Positions 25,480 to 34,561 of a stretch of DNA of 63,173 bases are shown one piece after another. The notes under the pieces are model-generated. The model was not told the DNA's origin. It did not search any database and saw nothing but the letters and a program-made list of their open reading frames with translations. The translations under genes and the position numbers were made by a program. Within the stretch, counting starts at the first letter, position 1. Every line of letters begins with the position of its first letter. The DNA is from Rhodoferax sp. (GTDB lineage: Bacteria; Pseudomonadota; Gammaproteobacteria; Burkholderiales; Burkholderiaceae_C). The stretch is from assembly GCA_008015235.1 (NCBI GenBank), contig SSFF01000016.1:1-63173 (forward strand), written 5' to 3'.

Positions 25480-26340
25480 TCAGCCCTGGGCGACGGGGCG
25501 GCTGGGGTCGGCGCACCATTCGCTCCAGCTGCCGGCAAACAGGGCGGTGGGGGCATAGCCAGCGATCACCATGGCCAGCACGTTGGGCACGGCACTGACG
25601 CCGCTGCCACAGTGGTGCACCACCTGCTCGGCTGTGCGTGTGCCCAGCAGGGCATCGAATTCCGCACGCAGCACATCGACCGGCTTGAAGCGGCCGTCGG
25701 CCGTGAAGTTGCTGGTGAAGGGGCGGTTCAGGGCGCCGGGAATGTGCCCGGCCTTCGGGTCCAAGGGTTCCACTTCGCCGCGGTAGCGGGGCGCACCGCG
25801 GGCGTCCACAATGTGCTGTGTGGGCTTGCCCAGCTTGGCATGGACCGTGTCCACGTCCAGTAGCGTTACCAGCGGCGCACCCAAGCTGAACGCTGCCGGT
25901 GTGGCCTGCGCCGCTGCACCCGATTCCACCGCGCCACCGGCGCCGACCCAGGCCTGCAGCCCGCCGTCCAGCACGGCCACGGCGCTGTGGCCCAGCCACT
26001 GCAGCATCCACCACAGGCGGCCGCAGTAGTTCACGCCCTGGCGGTCGTACACCACCACCTGGGTGGCGTTGTCCACGCCCTGGCTGGCAATCCACTGGGC
26101 GAAGGCTTCGCGCGTGGGCAGGGGGTGGCGACCGCCGTTGACCGCAGGCTTGCCACCCTTGGCACTCAGGTGCTCGTCCAGGTGGGCGTAGCGGGCGCCG
26201 GCAATGTGCGTTTCCGCAAACTGTGCCGGGCCGGCCGCCGGGTTGGTCAGCTCGAAGCTGCAGTCAAAGACGACCAGCGGCGCGCCGTTCTTTTGCAGGG
26301 CCTGGAGTTGTTCGACGGTGATGAGGGTGGAGTAGGTCAT
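25480..26340 (-). CDS. Thiosulfate/3-mercaptopyruvate sulfurtransferase
   Basis: A two-domain rhodanese of 286 residues. The C-terminal active-site loop is HHCGSGVSAV with catalytic Cys244; CGSGV is the form seen in mercaptopyruvate sulfurtransferases and SseA-like proteins. The N-terminal domain is inactive but conserved (LVVFDCSFEL, HIAGARYAHLDEHLS, GGRHPLPT). It transfers sulfur to cyanide, thioredoxin or other thiophiles in the cytosol. It starts 4 bases after the EamA transporter stop and belongs to that transcript. The start at 26340 gives the normal length, while the longer frame upstream lies inside the EamA gene. Confidence 0.92.
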   Translation of the reverse strand: MTYSTLITVEQLQALQKNGAPLVVFDCSFELTNPAAGPAQFAETHIAGARYAHLDEHLSAKGGKPAVNGGRHPLPTREAFAQWIASQGVDNATQVVVYDRQGVNYCGRLWWMLQWLGHSAVAVLDGGLQAWVGAGGAVESGAAAQATPAAFSLGAPLVTLLDVDTVHAKLGKPTQHIVDARGAPRYRGEVEPLDPKAGHIPGALNRPFTSNFTADGRFKPVDVLRAEFDALLGTRTAEQVVHHCGSGVSAVPNVLAMVIAGYAPTALFAGSWSEWCADPSRPVAQG

Positions 26341-26344
26341 GGCT

Positions 26345-27235
26345 TCAGTGGTCCTCGGCAGGGGTTTGGGGGAGGGCGCGGGTGCGCAGCACGGTGGCCA
26401 GTATGCCGCTGATGACGATGAGCACAATGCCCCACCAGCCCAGCGGCGGAATCTGTTCGTCAAACAGGGTGACGCTGAAGAGGGATGCGAACACGATGCC
26501 CGAATACTGCAGGTTCGCCACCACCAGCGTGGCGCCCTGTCGGTAGGCGCGCGTCAGGCTCCACTGGCCCAACGAGGCCAGCACGCCGATGGGGATGAGC
26601 CAGGCTGCATCTTGCCAGCGCACGTCGCTCCAGGGCGTGGTGCCGGTGATGAGCATGCCCAGCAGTCCGATCAGGGTGGTACCGACCGAAAAGTAGAAAA
26701 CGATACGTTCCTCGGGCTCCCCGGCCTTGCCCAGTGCCGTGACCTGCATGTAGGCCAGGGCCGCGCCCATGCCCGACATCATGCCCACCAGGCCGGCAAA
26801 CAGCTGGGTGTGGTCGATGGTCGGGCGCAGGGCCATGAGCACGCCGACAAAGCCCAGCAGCACCGCCGCCAGCAGCGGCCCCTGGCGCTGGGGCGCATTG
26901 CCGTACAGTAGGCCGCCGCCGACGATGAAGGCCGCAATCCACATGCTGCTGGTGTAGTTCAGTGTCATGGCCGTGGCCAGCGGCAGATGGGCGATGGCGT
27001 AGAACCAGGTGCCCATGGCAAACACACCGGCAGCGCTGCGCGAGACATGCAGCATGGGCACCGGAGTGCGCCAGTCGATGCGCCGCAGGCGCAGCACCGT
27101 GCCCATGAACACCAGGGCCACCAAGCCGCGGTAGAACAGGATCTCCATGGTGCCGAAGCTGTGGGCCGCGTACTTGATGCCCACGGCCATCAGCGAGAAG
27201 AAGAAGGCGCCGAGCACCATCCAGGAAGCCTGCAT
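26345..27235 (-). CDS. EamA/DMT-family transporter
   Basis: An inner-membrane protein of 296 residues with ten predicted helices made of two EamA repeats. The first repeat runs from MQASWMVLGAFFFSLMAVGI and the second begins near LFAGLVGMMSGMGAALAYMQ. The family exports metabolites such as amino acids, but specificity cannot be read from sequence. It lies between the Rieske oxygenase and the sulfurtransferase on the same strand. The 5' side directly abuts a copy of the dispersed repeat, so the leader region is largely made of repeat sequence, and no strong ribosome binding site precedes 27235. Confidence 0.87.
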   Translation of the reverse strand: MQASWMVLGAFFFSLMAVGIKYAAHSFGTMEILFYRGLVALVFMGTVLRLRRIDWRTPVPMLHVSRSAAGVFAMGTWFYAIAHLPLATAMTLNYTSSMWIAAFIVGGGLLYGNAPQRQGPLLAAVLLGFVGVLMALRPTIDHTQLFAGLVGMMSGMGAALAYMQVTALGKAGEPEERIVFYFSVGTTLIGLLGMLITGTTPWSDVRWQDAAWLIPIGVLASLGQWSLTRAYRQGATLVVANLQYSGIVFASLFSVTLFDEQIPPLGWWGIVLIVISGILATVLRTRALPQTPAEDH

Positions 27236-27247
27236 CGTGATTGCCCA

Positions 27248-27308
27248 TGAAAAATGCCGCAAGCCCGCTTGGAACTTGCGGCAATAGCTATTGAAAACGT
27301 AGCAATTG
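27248..27308 (+). repeat. Dispersed repeat, copy 7 (forward)
   Basis: AAGCCCGCTTGGAACTTGCG then ATAGCTATTGAAAACGTAGC. It fills most of the 89-bp gap between the Rieske oxygenase stop and the EamA start, both on the minus strand. Confidence 0.75.
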
Positions 27309-27324
27309 CAAGCTGCGCAGGGTT

Positions 27325-28476
27325 TCAGGCACCAAGGGCCTGCGCACCCATGCGCTGGCGGTACCACTCGTGGAAGTGCTGCATGCCGTCTTCCATGGGG
27401 CTCTGGTAGGGGCCGACTTCGTTGTCGCCGCGAGCCAGCAAAGCCCGGCGGCCTTCGTCCATGCGCTCGCCGATCTCGTCGTCCTCGATGCAGGTTTCCA
27501 TGTAGGCAGCGCGCTGCGCCTCCACGAACTCGCGCTCGAAGGCGGCAATTTCCTCGGGGTAGTAGAACTCCACCATGTTCATGGTCTTGTCCGGCCCCAT
27601 CGGGTGCAGGGTCGACACCGTGAGCACGTGCGGGTAGGACTCGACCATGATGTGCGGGTAGTAGGTGAGCCAGATGGCGCCGAAATCCGGGGCCTTGCCG
27701 CCACGGTAGTCCAGCAGTGCCTTCTGCCAGCGCTTGTAGACCTCGGAGCCGCCGCCGGCCTGCGCCGCGGCCAGGCCCTTGGCCACGCCCACGGTCTGTA
27801 CCGAATATTCTTTCTTGAACTCCCACTGCAGGTCGTCGCAGGTGACGAAGCCGCCCAGGCCCGGGTGGAAGGGGGCCACGTGGTAGTCCTCCAGATAGAC
27901 CTCGATGAAGGTCTTCCAGTTGTAGTTGCACTCGTGCATCTCCACGTGGTCGAGCACGAAGCCGTCAAAGCTCAGCGCAGCGCGCGGACCCATGCCGGCC
28001 AGGTCGGCTTCGATGTCGCGGCCGTTGTCCTCGAACAGCATGCCGTTCCATTCGCGTAAGCGGTAGTTGGCCAGGTTCAGGCAGGGGTCGTGGTCAAAAT
28101 GGGGGGCGCCAATGAGCGTACCGGTCGCACTGGTGGGGCTTGCCTTGCCGCTGTAAGTCCAGTGGTGAATGGGGCAGACGATGTTGCCCCCGCCCTGCAG
28201 GCTGCCACGGCCCTTGAGCATGATGGCCTGGCGGTGGCGGCAGACGTTGGAGAGCAGCTCCACGCCCTTGGGGCTGCGGATCAGCGCACGGCCCCCCTTT
28301 TCCTGCGGCAGGGCGTAGTAGTCGCCCACCTCCGGCACGGCCAGGCTGTGCCCGACGTAACGGGGGCCCTCGCGGAAAAGTTGATGCATTTCCAGCGCGT
28401 AAAGGGCTGGATCGAAATAGCTTGAAACTGGTAGTTGGCTGACAGCCGGCTGCAGTTGAAGACTTAAATCAGACAT
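27325..28476 (-). CDS. Rieske non-heme iron oxygenase, alpha subunit
   Basis: A ring-hydroxylating-type oxygenase subunit of 383 residues. Rieske [2Fe-2S] ligands are Cys79 and His81 (NVCRHR) and Cys101 and His104 (CPIHHW). The mononuclear iron site has His199 and His204 in EDYHVAPFHPG, preceded by the bridging acidic residue Glu196 or Asp197. The length suits the group of alpha-only oxygenases acting on quaternary amines or aromatic acids. Neither a reductase nor a beta subunit gene is nearby, so the electron donor must be encoded elsewhere. The substrate is unassigned. It heads the minus-strand run with EamA and the sulfurtransferase. Confidence 0.88.
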   Translation of the reverse strand: MSDLSLQLQPAVSQLPVSSYFDPALYALEMHQLFREGPRYVGHSLAVPEVGDYYALPQEKGGRALIRSPKGVELLSNVCRHRQAIMLKGRGSLQGGGNIVCPIHHWTYSGKASPTSATGTLIGAPHFDHDPCLNLANYRLREWNGMLFEDNGRDIEADLAGMGPRAALSFDGFVLDHVEMHECNYNWKTFIEVYLEDYHVAPFHPGLGGFVTCDDLQWEFKKEYSVQTVGVAKGLAAAQAGGGSEVYKRWQKALLDYRGGKAPDFGAIWLTYYPHIMVESYPHVLTVSTLHPMGPDKTMNMVEFYYPEEIAAFEREFVEAQRAAYMETCIEDDEIGERMDEGRRALLARGDNEVGPYQSPMEDGMQHFHEWYRQRMGAQALGA

Positions 28477-28726
28477 GGGTGACCTGACCTAAAGACTCCC
28501 CACAGGGGGGTGCTGCGTCCCAAACGGATGAAAGGGCGAGCGGGTGAAACAAAAAGCGCAAAGCCCCCTGCTTGAGAAGTGCCCTGCGCCGCATTTAGGG
28601 GGCCGATTGTACCCCCACCCCCACAGCATCCCTGCCCACGGTAGGGTGCTTGCCCACCGGCCGCGCTGTGACCGGGTTCCATAGGCCTAAAATCGCTGCT
28701 TTTGCTTCGCGTTCGCGCGCACACCC

Positions 28727-28972
28727 ATGCCCAAGGCTGCCAACACTCATCCCACCGCACCGAATGCCGCTGCCAGCTACGAAGCTGCCATGGCCGAGTT
28801 GGAGCGCATTGTGGACGCCCTGGAAACCGGTAGCCTGCCGCTGGAGGAAATGCTGAGCAGCTACCAGCGCGGTGCCGAACTGCTGACCTTCTGCCGTGCC
28901 AAGCTGCAGGCGGTGGAAGAACAGGTCAAGCTCATCGACGGCACCGTGTTCAAGCCCAAGCGCGCGTCCTGA
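28727..28972 (+). CDS. xseB: Exodeoxyribonuclease VII small subunit
   Basis: An 81-residue small subunit of exonuclease VII, which degrades single-stranded DNA together with XseA. The core SYEAAMAELERIVDALETGS then LPLEEMLSSYQRGAELLTFC is the family signature and forms a helical hairpin. It is the first gene of the classic xseB-ispA-dxs operon, 5 bases before ispA. xseA is not in the window. TAAAAT at 28688-28693 could be a -10 element, but no convincing -35 accompanies it. Confidence 0.95.
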   Translation: MPKAANTHPTAPNAAASYEAAMAELERIVDALETGSLPLEEMLSSYQRGAELLTFCRAKLQAVEEQVKLIDGTVFKPKRAS

Positions 28973-28977
28973 TTGCC

Positions 28978-29910
28978 ATGACCGATTTTGATTTGTCCCC
29001 CTGGATGACCGCACGTCTGCAGCGCGTGGAGCGGGCCCTGGAAAGCTGGGTCAGCACCCAAGGTGACGACGGCGCCGCCGACCACCATGCACCCGCCGCC
29101 CTGGTGGATGCCATGCGCTACGCCGTGCTCGACGGCGGCAAGCGCCTGCGCCCCCTGCTGGTGCTGGCAGCACACGAGGCAGTGGCCTCGGCGAACCAGT
29201 CGCCTGCCGATAACGCAGCCTTGCGCGCGGCCTGTGCCGTGGAGCTTATCCATGCCTATTCGCTGGTGCACGACGACATGCCCTGCATGGACAACGACGT
29301 GCTGCGCCGTGGCAAGCCCACCGTGCATGTGCAGTTTGGTGAGGCCAGTGCCTTGCTGGCCGGCGATGCCCTGCAGGCCCTGGCCTTCGAGTTGCTGACA
29401 CCGCAGGACGGATCGGTGCCACCGAGCGTGCAGGCGCGCTTGTGCGCCGTGCTGTCGCGTGCCTCGGGCAATGCCGGCATGGCCGGTGGCCAGGCCATCG
29501 ACCTGGCCAGTGTGGGGCAGCCACTGACGCTGCCGCAGCTGCGTACCATGCACGAACTGAAAACCGGTGCCTTGCTGCAGGCCAGCGTGGTCATGGGGGC
29601 CGAATGCGCCGGTGCCAGCACCGCACAGATGCAGGCCCTCAAGGCCTACGGCGCCGCCATTGGCCTGGCCTTCCAGGTGGTGGACGACATACTGGACGTG
29701 ACCGCCGACTCGGCCACCCTGGGCAAGACCGCTGGCAAGGACGCCGACAACGACAAGCCCACCTACGTCTCGGTCATGGGGCTGGACGCCAGCCGCGCCT
29801 ACGCTGCCACGCTGCTGCATGAGGCATTGCAGGCGCTGGCCAGCAGCGGCCTGCCCGACACCCGCGCCCTGCAGGCCCTGGCCCGCATGGTGGTCGAGCG
29901 TTCGAGCTGA
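28978..29910 (+). CDS. ispA: Farnesyl diphosphate synthase (polyprenyl synthetase)
   Basis: A cytosolic enzyme of 310 residues condensing isopentenyl diphosphate with dimethylallyl and geranyl diphosphates to make farnesyl diphosphate. The first aspartate-rich motif is DDMPCMDND (99-107), followed by LRRGKPTVH, and the second is FQVVDDILDVT. KTGALLQASV lies between them. The residues before the first motif (HAYSLVHDD) set C15 chain length in this family. It follows xseB by 5 bases and precedes dxs, linking isoprenoid precursor supply to prenyl chain synthesis. Confidence 0.95.
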   Translation: MTDFDLSPWMTARLQRVERALESWVSTQGDDGAADHHAPAALVDAMRYAVLDGGKRLRPLLVLAAHEAVASANQSPADNAALRAACAVELIHAYSLVHDDMPCMDNDVLRRGKPTVHVQFGEASALLAGDALQALAFELLTPQDGSVPPSVQARLCAVLSRASGNAGMAGGQAIDLASVGQPLTLPQLRTMHELKTGALLQASVVMGAECAGASTAQMQALKAYGAAIGLAFQVVDDILDVTADSATLGKTAGKDADNDKPTYVSVMGLDASRAYAATLLHEALQALASSGLPDTRALQALARMVVERSS

Positions 29911-29976
29911 TTTGCATGCCAAATAGGCCTCCAGCCCGCAAAGAATAAGCGCAACCAGCTATAAAAACAGTAGTAA
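29911..29976 (+). repeat. Dispersed repeat, copy 8 (forward)
   Basis: TTTGCATGCCAAATAGGCCT then CCAGCCCGCAAAGAATAAGC, then CAGCTATAAAAACAGTAG. It occupies the whole ispA-dxs gap. Confidence 0.8.
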
Positions 29977-29981
29977 AACCC

Positions 29982-31874
29982 ATGCCGCATACGCCCTCCG
30001 TACCGCTGAGCTCCATCCAGTCCCCCGCCGACCTGCGCCTGGTACCGCGCCCGCAACTGCGCGCCCTGGCCGATGAACTGCGTGCTTACCTGTTGGACTC
30101 GGTTTCCAAGACCGGCGGGCACCTGAGCTCCAACCTGGGCACGGTGGAAATGACCGTGGCCCTGCACTACGTTTTCAACACGCCCGAAGACCGCATCGTC
30201 TGGGACGTGGGCCACCAGACCTACCCGCATAAGATACTCACCGGCCGGCGCGACCGCATGCACACCCTGCGCCAGCTCGGCGGCCTGTCGGGCTTTCCGC
30301 AGCGCGCCGAGAGCGAATACGACACCTTTGGTACCGCCCATTCCAGCACCTCCATCTCCGCTGCATTGGGCATGGCGCTGGCGGCCCGGCAGAAGGGTGA
30401 AAACCGCCACGCCATTGCGGTGATCGGCGACGGTGCCATGACCGCGGGCATGGCCTTCGAGGCCCTGAACCATGGTGGCGTGGAAGACTGCAAGCTGCTG
30501 GTCATCCTCAATGACAACGACATGAGCATCAGCCCACCGGTGGGCGCGCTCAACCGCTACCTGGCCCAGCTCATGAGCGGGCAGTTCTATGCCGCTGCCA
30601 AGAACGTGGGCAAGACCGTGCTCAAGGGCGCACCGCCCTTGTTCGAGCTGGCCAAGCGCATCGAGGAACATGCCAAGGGCATGGTGGTGCCGGCTACCTT
30701 GTTCGAGAAGTTTGGCTTCAACTACATCGGCCCCATCGACGGCCACGACCTCGATTCCCTGATTCCCACGCTGGAAAACATCCGCCACCTGCAGGGGCCG
30801 CAGTTCCTGCACGTGGTCACCAAGAAAGGCCAGGGCTACAAGCTGGCCGAGGCCGACCCCATTTCCTACCATGGCCCGGGCAAGTTTGACCCCGCCGTGG
30901 GCCTGCAGAAACCGGCCACGCCGCCCAAGACCACCTTCACCCAGGTGTTCGGCCAGTGGCTGTGCGACATGGCCGACAAGGACCAGCGCCTGGTGGGCAT
31001 CACCCCGGCCATGCGCGAAGGTTCGGGCATGGTCGAGTTCCACAAGCGCTTTCCCGACCGCTACTACGACGTGGGCATTGCCGAGCAGCATGCGGTGACC
31101 TTTGCCGCTGGTCTGGCCTGCGAAGGCCTCAAGCCCGTGGTGGCGATCTACTCCACCTTCCTGCAACGCGGCTACGACCAGCTGATCCACGACGTGGCAC
31201 TGCAGAACTTGCCGGTGGTGTTTGCGCTCGACCGCGCTGGCTTGGTGGGGGCCGACGGCGCGACCCACGCCGGTGCCTACGACATTGCCTACCTGCGATG
31301 CATTCCCAATATGGCCGTGGCCTGTCCGGCCGATGAAGCCGAGTGCCGCCAGCTGCTGAGCACCGCCTATGCGCAGAACCACCCGGTGGCGGTGCGCTAC
31401 CCGCGCGGCAGCGGTGCCGGGGTGGTCCCTCGCGCCGACCTCGACGGCCTGCCTTACGGCAAGGGTGAAGTGCGCCAGCAAGGCCAGGGCGTGGCCATTC
31501 TGGCTTTCGGCACCTTGCTGTACCCGGCGCTCGAAGCCGCACAGGCCTTGGGTGCCACCGTGGTCAACATGCGTTGGGCCAAACCACTGGACACTAAGCT
31601 GCTGCTGCAGGTGGCGGCCCAGCACAGTGCGCTGGTCACGGTGGAAGAGGGCGCAATCATGGGCGGTGCCGGCAGTGCCGTGCTCGAAGCCCTGAACACC
31701 GCAGGCGTACTGCGCCCGGTGTTGCAGCTGGGTCTGCGTGACGAGTTCATTGAACACGGTGATCCGGCCAAATTGCTTGCCTTGCAAGGCTTGGACGCCG
31801 CGGGCATCGAAGCGTCGGTGCGGGCCCGCTTTGCCGCCGAGTTGCCCACTGCCGCGGTGGCCAAAGCGGCCTGA
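29982..31874 (+). CDS. dxs: 1-Deoxy-D-xylulose-5-phosphate synthase
   Basis: The first enzyme of the MEP isoprenoid pathway, joining pyruvate and glyceraldehyde 3-phosphate with thiamine diphosphate. It is 630 residues, the normal length. Visible landmarks are [17 protein letters not shown] near residue 75, the ThDP/metal motif [19 protein letters not shown] with NDNDMSI, and the transketolase-like second half with [18 protein letters not shown] holding the catalytic glutamate. Third gene of xseB-ispA-dxs, though 71 bases of repeat sequence separate it from ispA. An inverted repeat follows the stop. Confidence 0.97.
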   Translation: MPHTPSVPLSSIQSPADLRLVPRPQLRALADELRAYLLDSVSKTGGHLSSNLGTVEMTVALHYVFNTPEDRIVWDVGHQTYPHKILTGRRDRMHTLRQLGGLSGFPQRAESEYDTFGTAHSSTSISAALGMALAARQKGENRHAIAVIGDGAMTAGMAFEALNHGGVEDCKLLVILNDNDMSISPPVGALNRYLAQLMSGQFYAAAKNVGKTVLKGAPPLFELAKRIEEHAKGMVVPATLFEKFGFNYIGPIDGHDLDSLIPTLENIRHLQGPQFLHVVTKKGQGYKLAEADPISYHGPGKFDPAVGLQKPATPPKTTFTQVFGQWLCDMADKDQRLVGITPAMREGSGMVEFHKRFPDRYYDVGIAEQHAVTFAAGLACEGLKPVVAIYSTFLQRGYDQLIHDVALQNLPVVFALDRAGLVGADGATHAGAYDIAYLRCIPNMAVACPADEAECRQLLSTAYAQNHPVAVRYPRGSGAGVVPRADLDGLPYGKGEVRQQGQGVAILAFGTLLYPALEAAQALGATVVNMRWAKPLDTKLLLQVAAQHSALVTVEEGAIMGGAGSAVLEALNTAGVLRPVLQLGLRDEFIEHGDPAKLLALQGLDAAGIEASVRARFAAELPTAAVAKAA

Positions 31875-31886
31875 GCTGACACCAAA

Positions 31887-31927
31887 CTTTCAGCTGTGCA
31901 GGCCCTTCGCTTGCAGAAAGCTGAAAG
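31887..31927. other. Hairpin downstream of dxs
   Basis: CTTTCAGCT (31887-31895) and AGCTGAAAG (31919-31927) are perfect inverted repeats around a 23-base loop with smaller internal pairing. There is no T-tract, so it is not a standard terminator; it could stabilise the dxs 3' end. Confidence 0.5.
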
Positions 31928-32069
31928 CCGCGCGATTGCATGTGAATTTCAAGGGAAAACCCGCGGCGTGACGTCGTTTGGCGTTCCTACAATGCGGTTT
32001 GACTAATTACCAGTCTGTCTTGCAGCCTTGGCTGCCAAGAACGTTTTAACCACCCTAGGAGTCAAACAC

Positions 32070-33152
32070 ATGGATCGTCGTTCCGCACTTAAAAACGCTG
32101 GCGTTGCTGGCGTTATTGCTGCCGGTGCCGCACCCGCCGTTCAAGCCCAATCGGCCAGCATTCGCTGGCGCCTGGCGTCCAGCTTCCCCAAGGCGCTGGA
32201 CACCATTTTTGGTGCGGCCGAAACCTTCGCCAAGAAAGTGGGCGAAATGTCAGGCGGCAAGTTTGTCATCACCGTGCACCCCGGTGGCGAGCTGATGCCT
32301 CCCTTCGGCGTGGTCGACGGCGTGCAGAACGGTACCGTGGAAATGGCCCACACCGCCCCCTACTACTTCTTCGGCAAGGACGAAACCTTTGCCCTGGGTT
32401 GCGCCATTCCCTTCGGCCTGAACAGCCGCCAGATGACTGCCTGGCAGTACCAGGGCAACGGCCTCAAGCTCATGCGCGAGTTCTACGCCAAGTACAACAT
32501 CGTCAGTTTCCCCATGGGCAACACCGGTGCGCAGATGGGCGGCTGGTACCGCAAGGAAATCAAGTCGGTCAAGGACATCAAGGGCATGAAGATGCGTATT
32601 GGTGGCTTTGCCGGCCGCGTGCTGGAACGCATGGGTGGCGTGCCCCAAAACATTCCCGGTGGCGAAATCTACACCGCGCTGGAAAAGGGCACCATCGACG
32701 CCGCCGAGTGGGTGGGGCCGTACGATGACCAGAAGTTGGGCTTCAACAAGGTTGCGCCTTTCTACTACTACCCCGGCTGGTGGGAAGGTGGCCCGCAGCT
32801 GGACCTGTACATCAACAAGGCTGCTTATGAAGGCTTGAGTGCCGAGAACAAGGCCATCGTAGAAGCGGCTGCGGCCTATGCCCACACCGAAATGCAGGCC
32901 AAGTACGACGCCAAGAACCCCGCTGCGCTCAAGCAGTTGGTCGGCCAGAAGGTCAAGGTTCTGCCCTTCCCCAAGGACGTGATGGACCTGGCCTTCAAGG
33001 AATCGATGGCCATCTATGCCGAACTGAGCGCCAAGAACGAAAACTGGAAGAAGGTCTACGAAGACATGGCCGCGTTCCGCAAGGACCAAAACCTGTGGTT
33101 CCGCTTCACCGAAGCGCGTTTCGACAGCTTCATGCAGGCACAGAAGCTGTAG
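32070..33152 (+). CDS. TRAP transporter substrate-binding protein (FcbT1/DctP type)
   Basis: A periplasmic binding protein of 360 residues from 32070, chosen because AGGAG (32057-32061) is well placed and the start exposes a Tat leader, MDRRSALKNAGVAGVIAAGA. The body has TRAP features: RLASSFPKALDTIFGAAETF, the ligand-site stretch MKMRIGGFAGRVLERMG and DAAEWVGPYDD. The sequence is of the mannitol/chloroaromatic group, whose members often bind oxo-acids. Its likely partners, DctQ and DctM, are on the opposite strand about 10 kb away (42944-45390), separated by a lower-G+C block. A strong terminator follows. Confidence 0.9.
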   Translation: MDRRSALKNAGVAGVIAAGAAPAVQAQSASIRWRLASSFPKALDTIFGAAETFAKKVGEMSGGKFVITVHPGGELMPPFGVVDGVQNGTVEMAHTAPYYFFGKDETFALGCAIPFGLNSRQMTAWQYQGNGLKLMREFYAKYNIVSFPMGNTGAQMGGWYRKEIKSVKDIKGMKMRIGGFAGRVLERMGGVPQNIPGGEIYTALEKGTIDAAEWVGPYDDQKLGFNKVAPFYYYPGWWEGGPQLDLYINKAAYEGLSAENKAIVEAAAAYAHTEMQAKYDAKNPAALKQLVGQKVKVLPFPKDVMDLAFKESMAIYAELSAKNENWKKVYEDMAAFRKDQNLWFRFTEARFDSFMQAQKL

Positions 33153-33201
33153 TCTGAGTGCGTGGGCCGCTCAGGCGGTCCCACACCAAAGGAATAAAAG
33201 A

Positions 33202-33227
33202 ACCGGGCTATGTGCCCGGTTTTTTTT
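33202..33227 (+). terminator. Strong rho-independent terminator
   Basis: ACCGGGC (33202-33208), loop TATGT, GCCCGGT (33214-33220), then seven T. It ends the TRAP binding-protein gene and marks the left edge of the ion-homeostasis block. Confidence 0.92.
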
Positions 33228-33285
33228 GCCCATGCACCAAACGGTGCAGTACTCTGTGAAGAGGCTGAATGGCTATCATGGTCCC

Positions 33286-34530
33286 ATGTACACCACTTTG
33301 TTGGCCATTGGCATCATCGTATTTCTGTCGCATTTCCTGTCGTTGACCTTCCGGAAGACGCAGATCCCGGATGTATTGGTCCTGATGTGCCTGGGCCTGT
33401 TGTTGGGGCCGGTCCTTGGCGTGGTGTCTGCCCAGGATTTCGGAAAGATCGGTCCTATCCTTGCCACCATTGCTTTGGTGGTGATTCTTTTTGAAAGCGG
33501 AACCTCACTGCGACTGGAGGTCATAGCCCGTTCATTGGGAACCACTGCAAAAATCACGATTGGTTGCTTCGTGCTGACCATAGCGGTAGTGGCGATTGTC
33601 GGTTGGGGATGGTTCAGCTTGCCAGTGGCCTCCGCATTGCTTCTGGGGGTGATATTGGGTGGCACCTCTTCGGCGGTGGTGATTCCCATGGTGCAGACCT
33701 TGCGTCTTGGAAACAAGACTTCGGCTGTGCTGGTGCTGGAGTCTGCATTGACCGACGTGCTGTGCATTCTGGGGGTGGTGGCCATGCTGCAGGCGTTGTC
33801 TGGCGCACAGGTAGAGCCTGGTCGGATTGTCGGGGGTGTATTGGCGTCCCTGCTTTTTGCCGTGCTCCTGGGTGTGCTGGGTGGGGTTGGCTGGTTGTTG
33901 ATTCTGGGTAAGGTCCGCGACTTTCCCAACACCATTTCCTCCACCATTGCCTATGCATTCATCGTCTACGGATGCACCGAGTTCTTTGGCTTCTCGGGTG
34001 CGGTAGCGGCAATGGCCCTGGGTGTTACGCTGACCAACTACGAGCGCATGGGGTTGAGCCAACTGCGTCTTCTGCGACGGGAAGTAGAACCATTGACGCC
34101 CGCAGACCTGGCTTTTTTCCAGGAGGCAGTCTTTCTGCTGAAAACCTACTTCTTTGTGTACTTGGGGATATCCATTCAGTTCAAGGGCTGGGAATTTGTT
34201 GCCATTGCGCTGGTCATGGTCCTGATGATCTATGTCCTGCGCATCATTCTGGTACGGCGCGTGTTCTCTGCCCATGAGTACCGTCTGCGCGACGCATCCT
34301 ACGCGTCGTTTCTGGCCCCCAAAGGCTTGGCTGCGGCGGTATTGGCCACCGTGCCCGCACAGCACGGCATTGAAGGCGCTGACGTTATCCGCGATGTCAC
34401 GTACATGGTGATTCTGGTCAGCATCGTTCTTTCGGCTGTTCTGGCTGCGACCTATCCAGCAGGCCCTGTGCGCGCTTTTTTTTCCATCTTGTTAGGCAAG
34501 AAGGACGTTGCCGAGCGACCACACGAGTAA
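33286..34530 (+). CDS. CPA-family cation:proton antiporter
   Basis: An inner-membrane protein of 414 residues with about twelve to thirteen helices of the Na+/H+ exchanger fold. The segment AVLVLESALTDVLCILGVVA carries the conserved membrane aspartate of the ion site, and GVILGGTSSAVVIPMV is the other discontinuous helix. It probably exchanges Na+ or K+ for protons. The start at 33286 is chosen because it begins directly before the first helix; an in-frame ATG at 33226 lies within the T-tract/terminator region. Base composition is visibly lower in G+C than the left half of the window, as in the next genes. Confidence 0.85.
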   Translation: MYTTLLAIGIIVFLSHFLSLTFRKTQIPDVLVLMCLGLLLGPVLGVVSAQDFGKIGPILATIALVVILFESGTSLRLEVIARSLGTTAKITIGCFVLTIAVVAIVGWGWFSLPVASALLLGVILGGTSSAVVIPMVQTLRLGNKTSAVLVLESALTDVLCILGVVAMLQALSGAQVEPGRIVGGVLASLLFAVLLGVLGGVGWLLILGKVRDFPNTISSTIAYAFIVYGCTEFFGFSGAVAAMALGVTLTNYERMGLSQLRLLRREVEPLTPADLAFFQEAVFLLKTYFFVYLGISIQFKGWEFVAIALVMVLMIYVLRIILVRRVFSAHEYRLRDASYASFLAPKGLAAAVLATVPAQHGIEGADVIRDVTYMVILVSIVLSAVLAATYPAGPVRAFFSILLGKKDVAERPHE

Positions 34531-34561
34531 CACGGTTCTTCAGGGGCATGCACCAGGCTCC

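Noticed and set aside
26345..27931. EamA protein read as a 528-residue protein
   Set aside because: The N-terminal 230 residues are an out-of-frame reading of the Rieske oxygenase; the real start is at 27235.
29799..31787. A 662-codon minus-strand frame opposite dxs
   Set aside because: It is antisense to dxs, with no recognisable domain.
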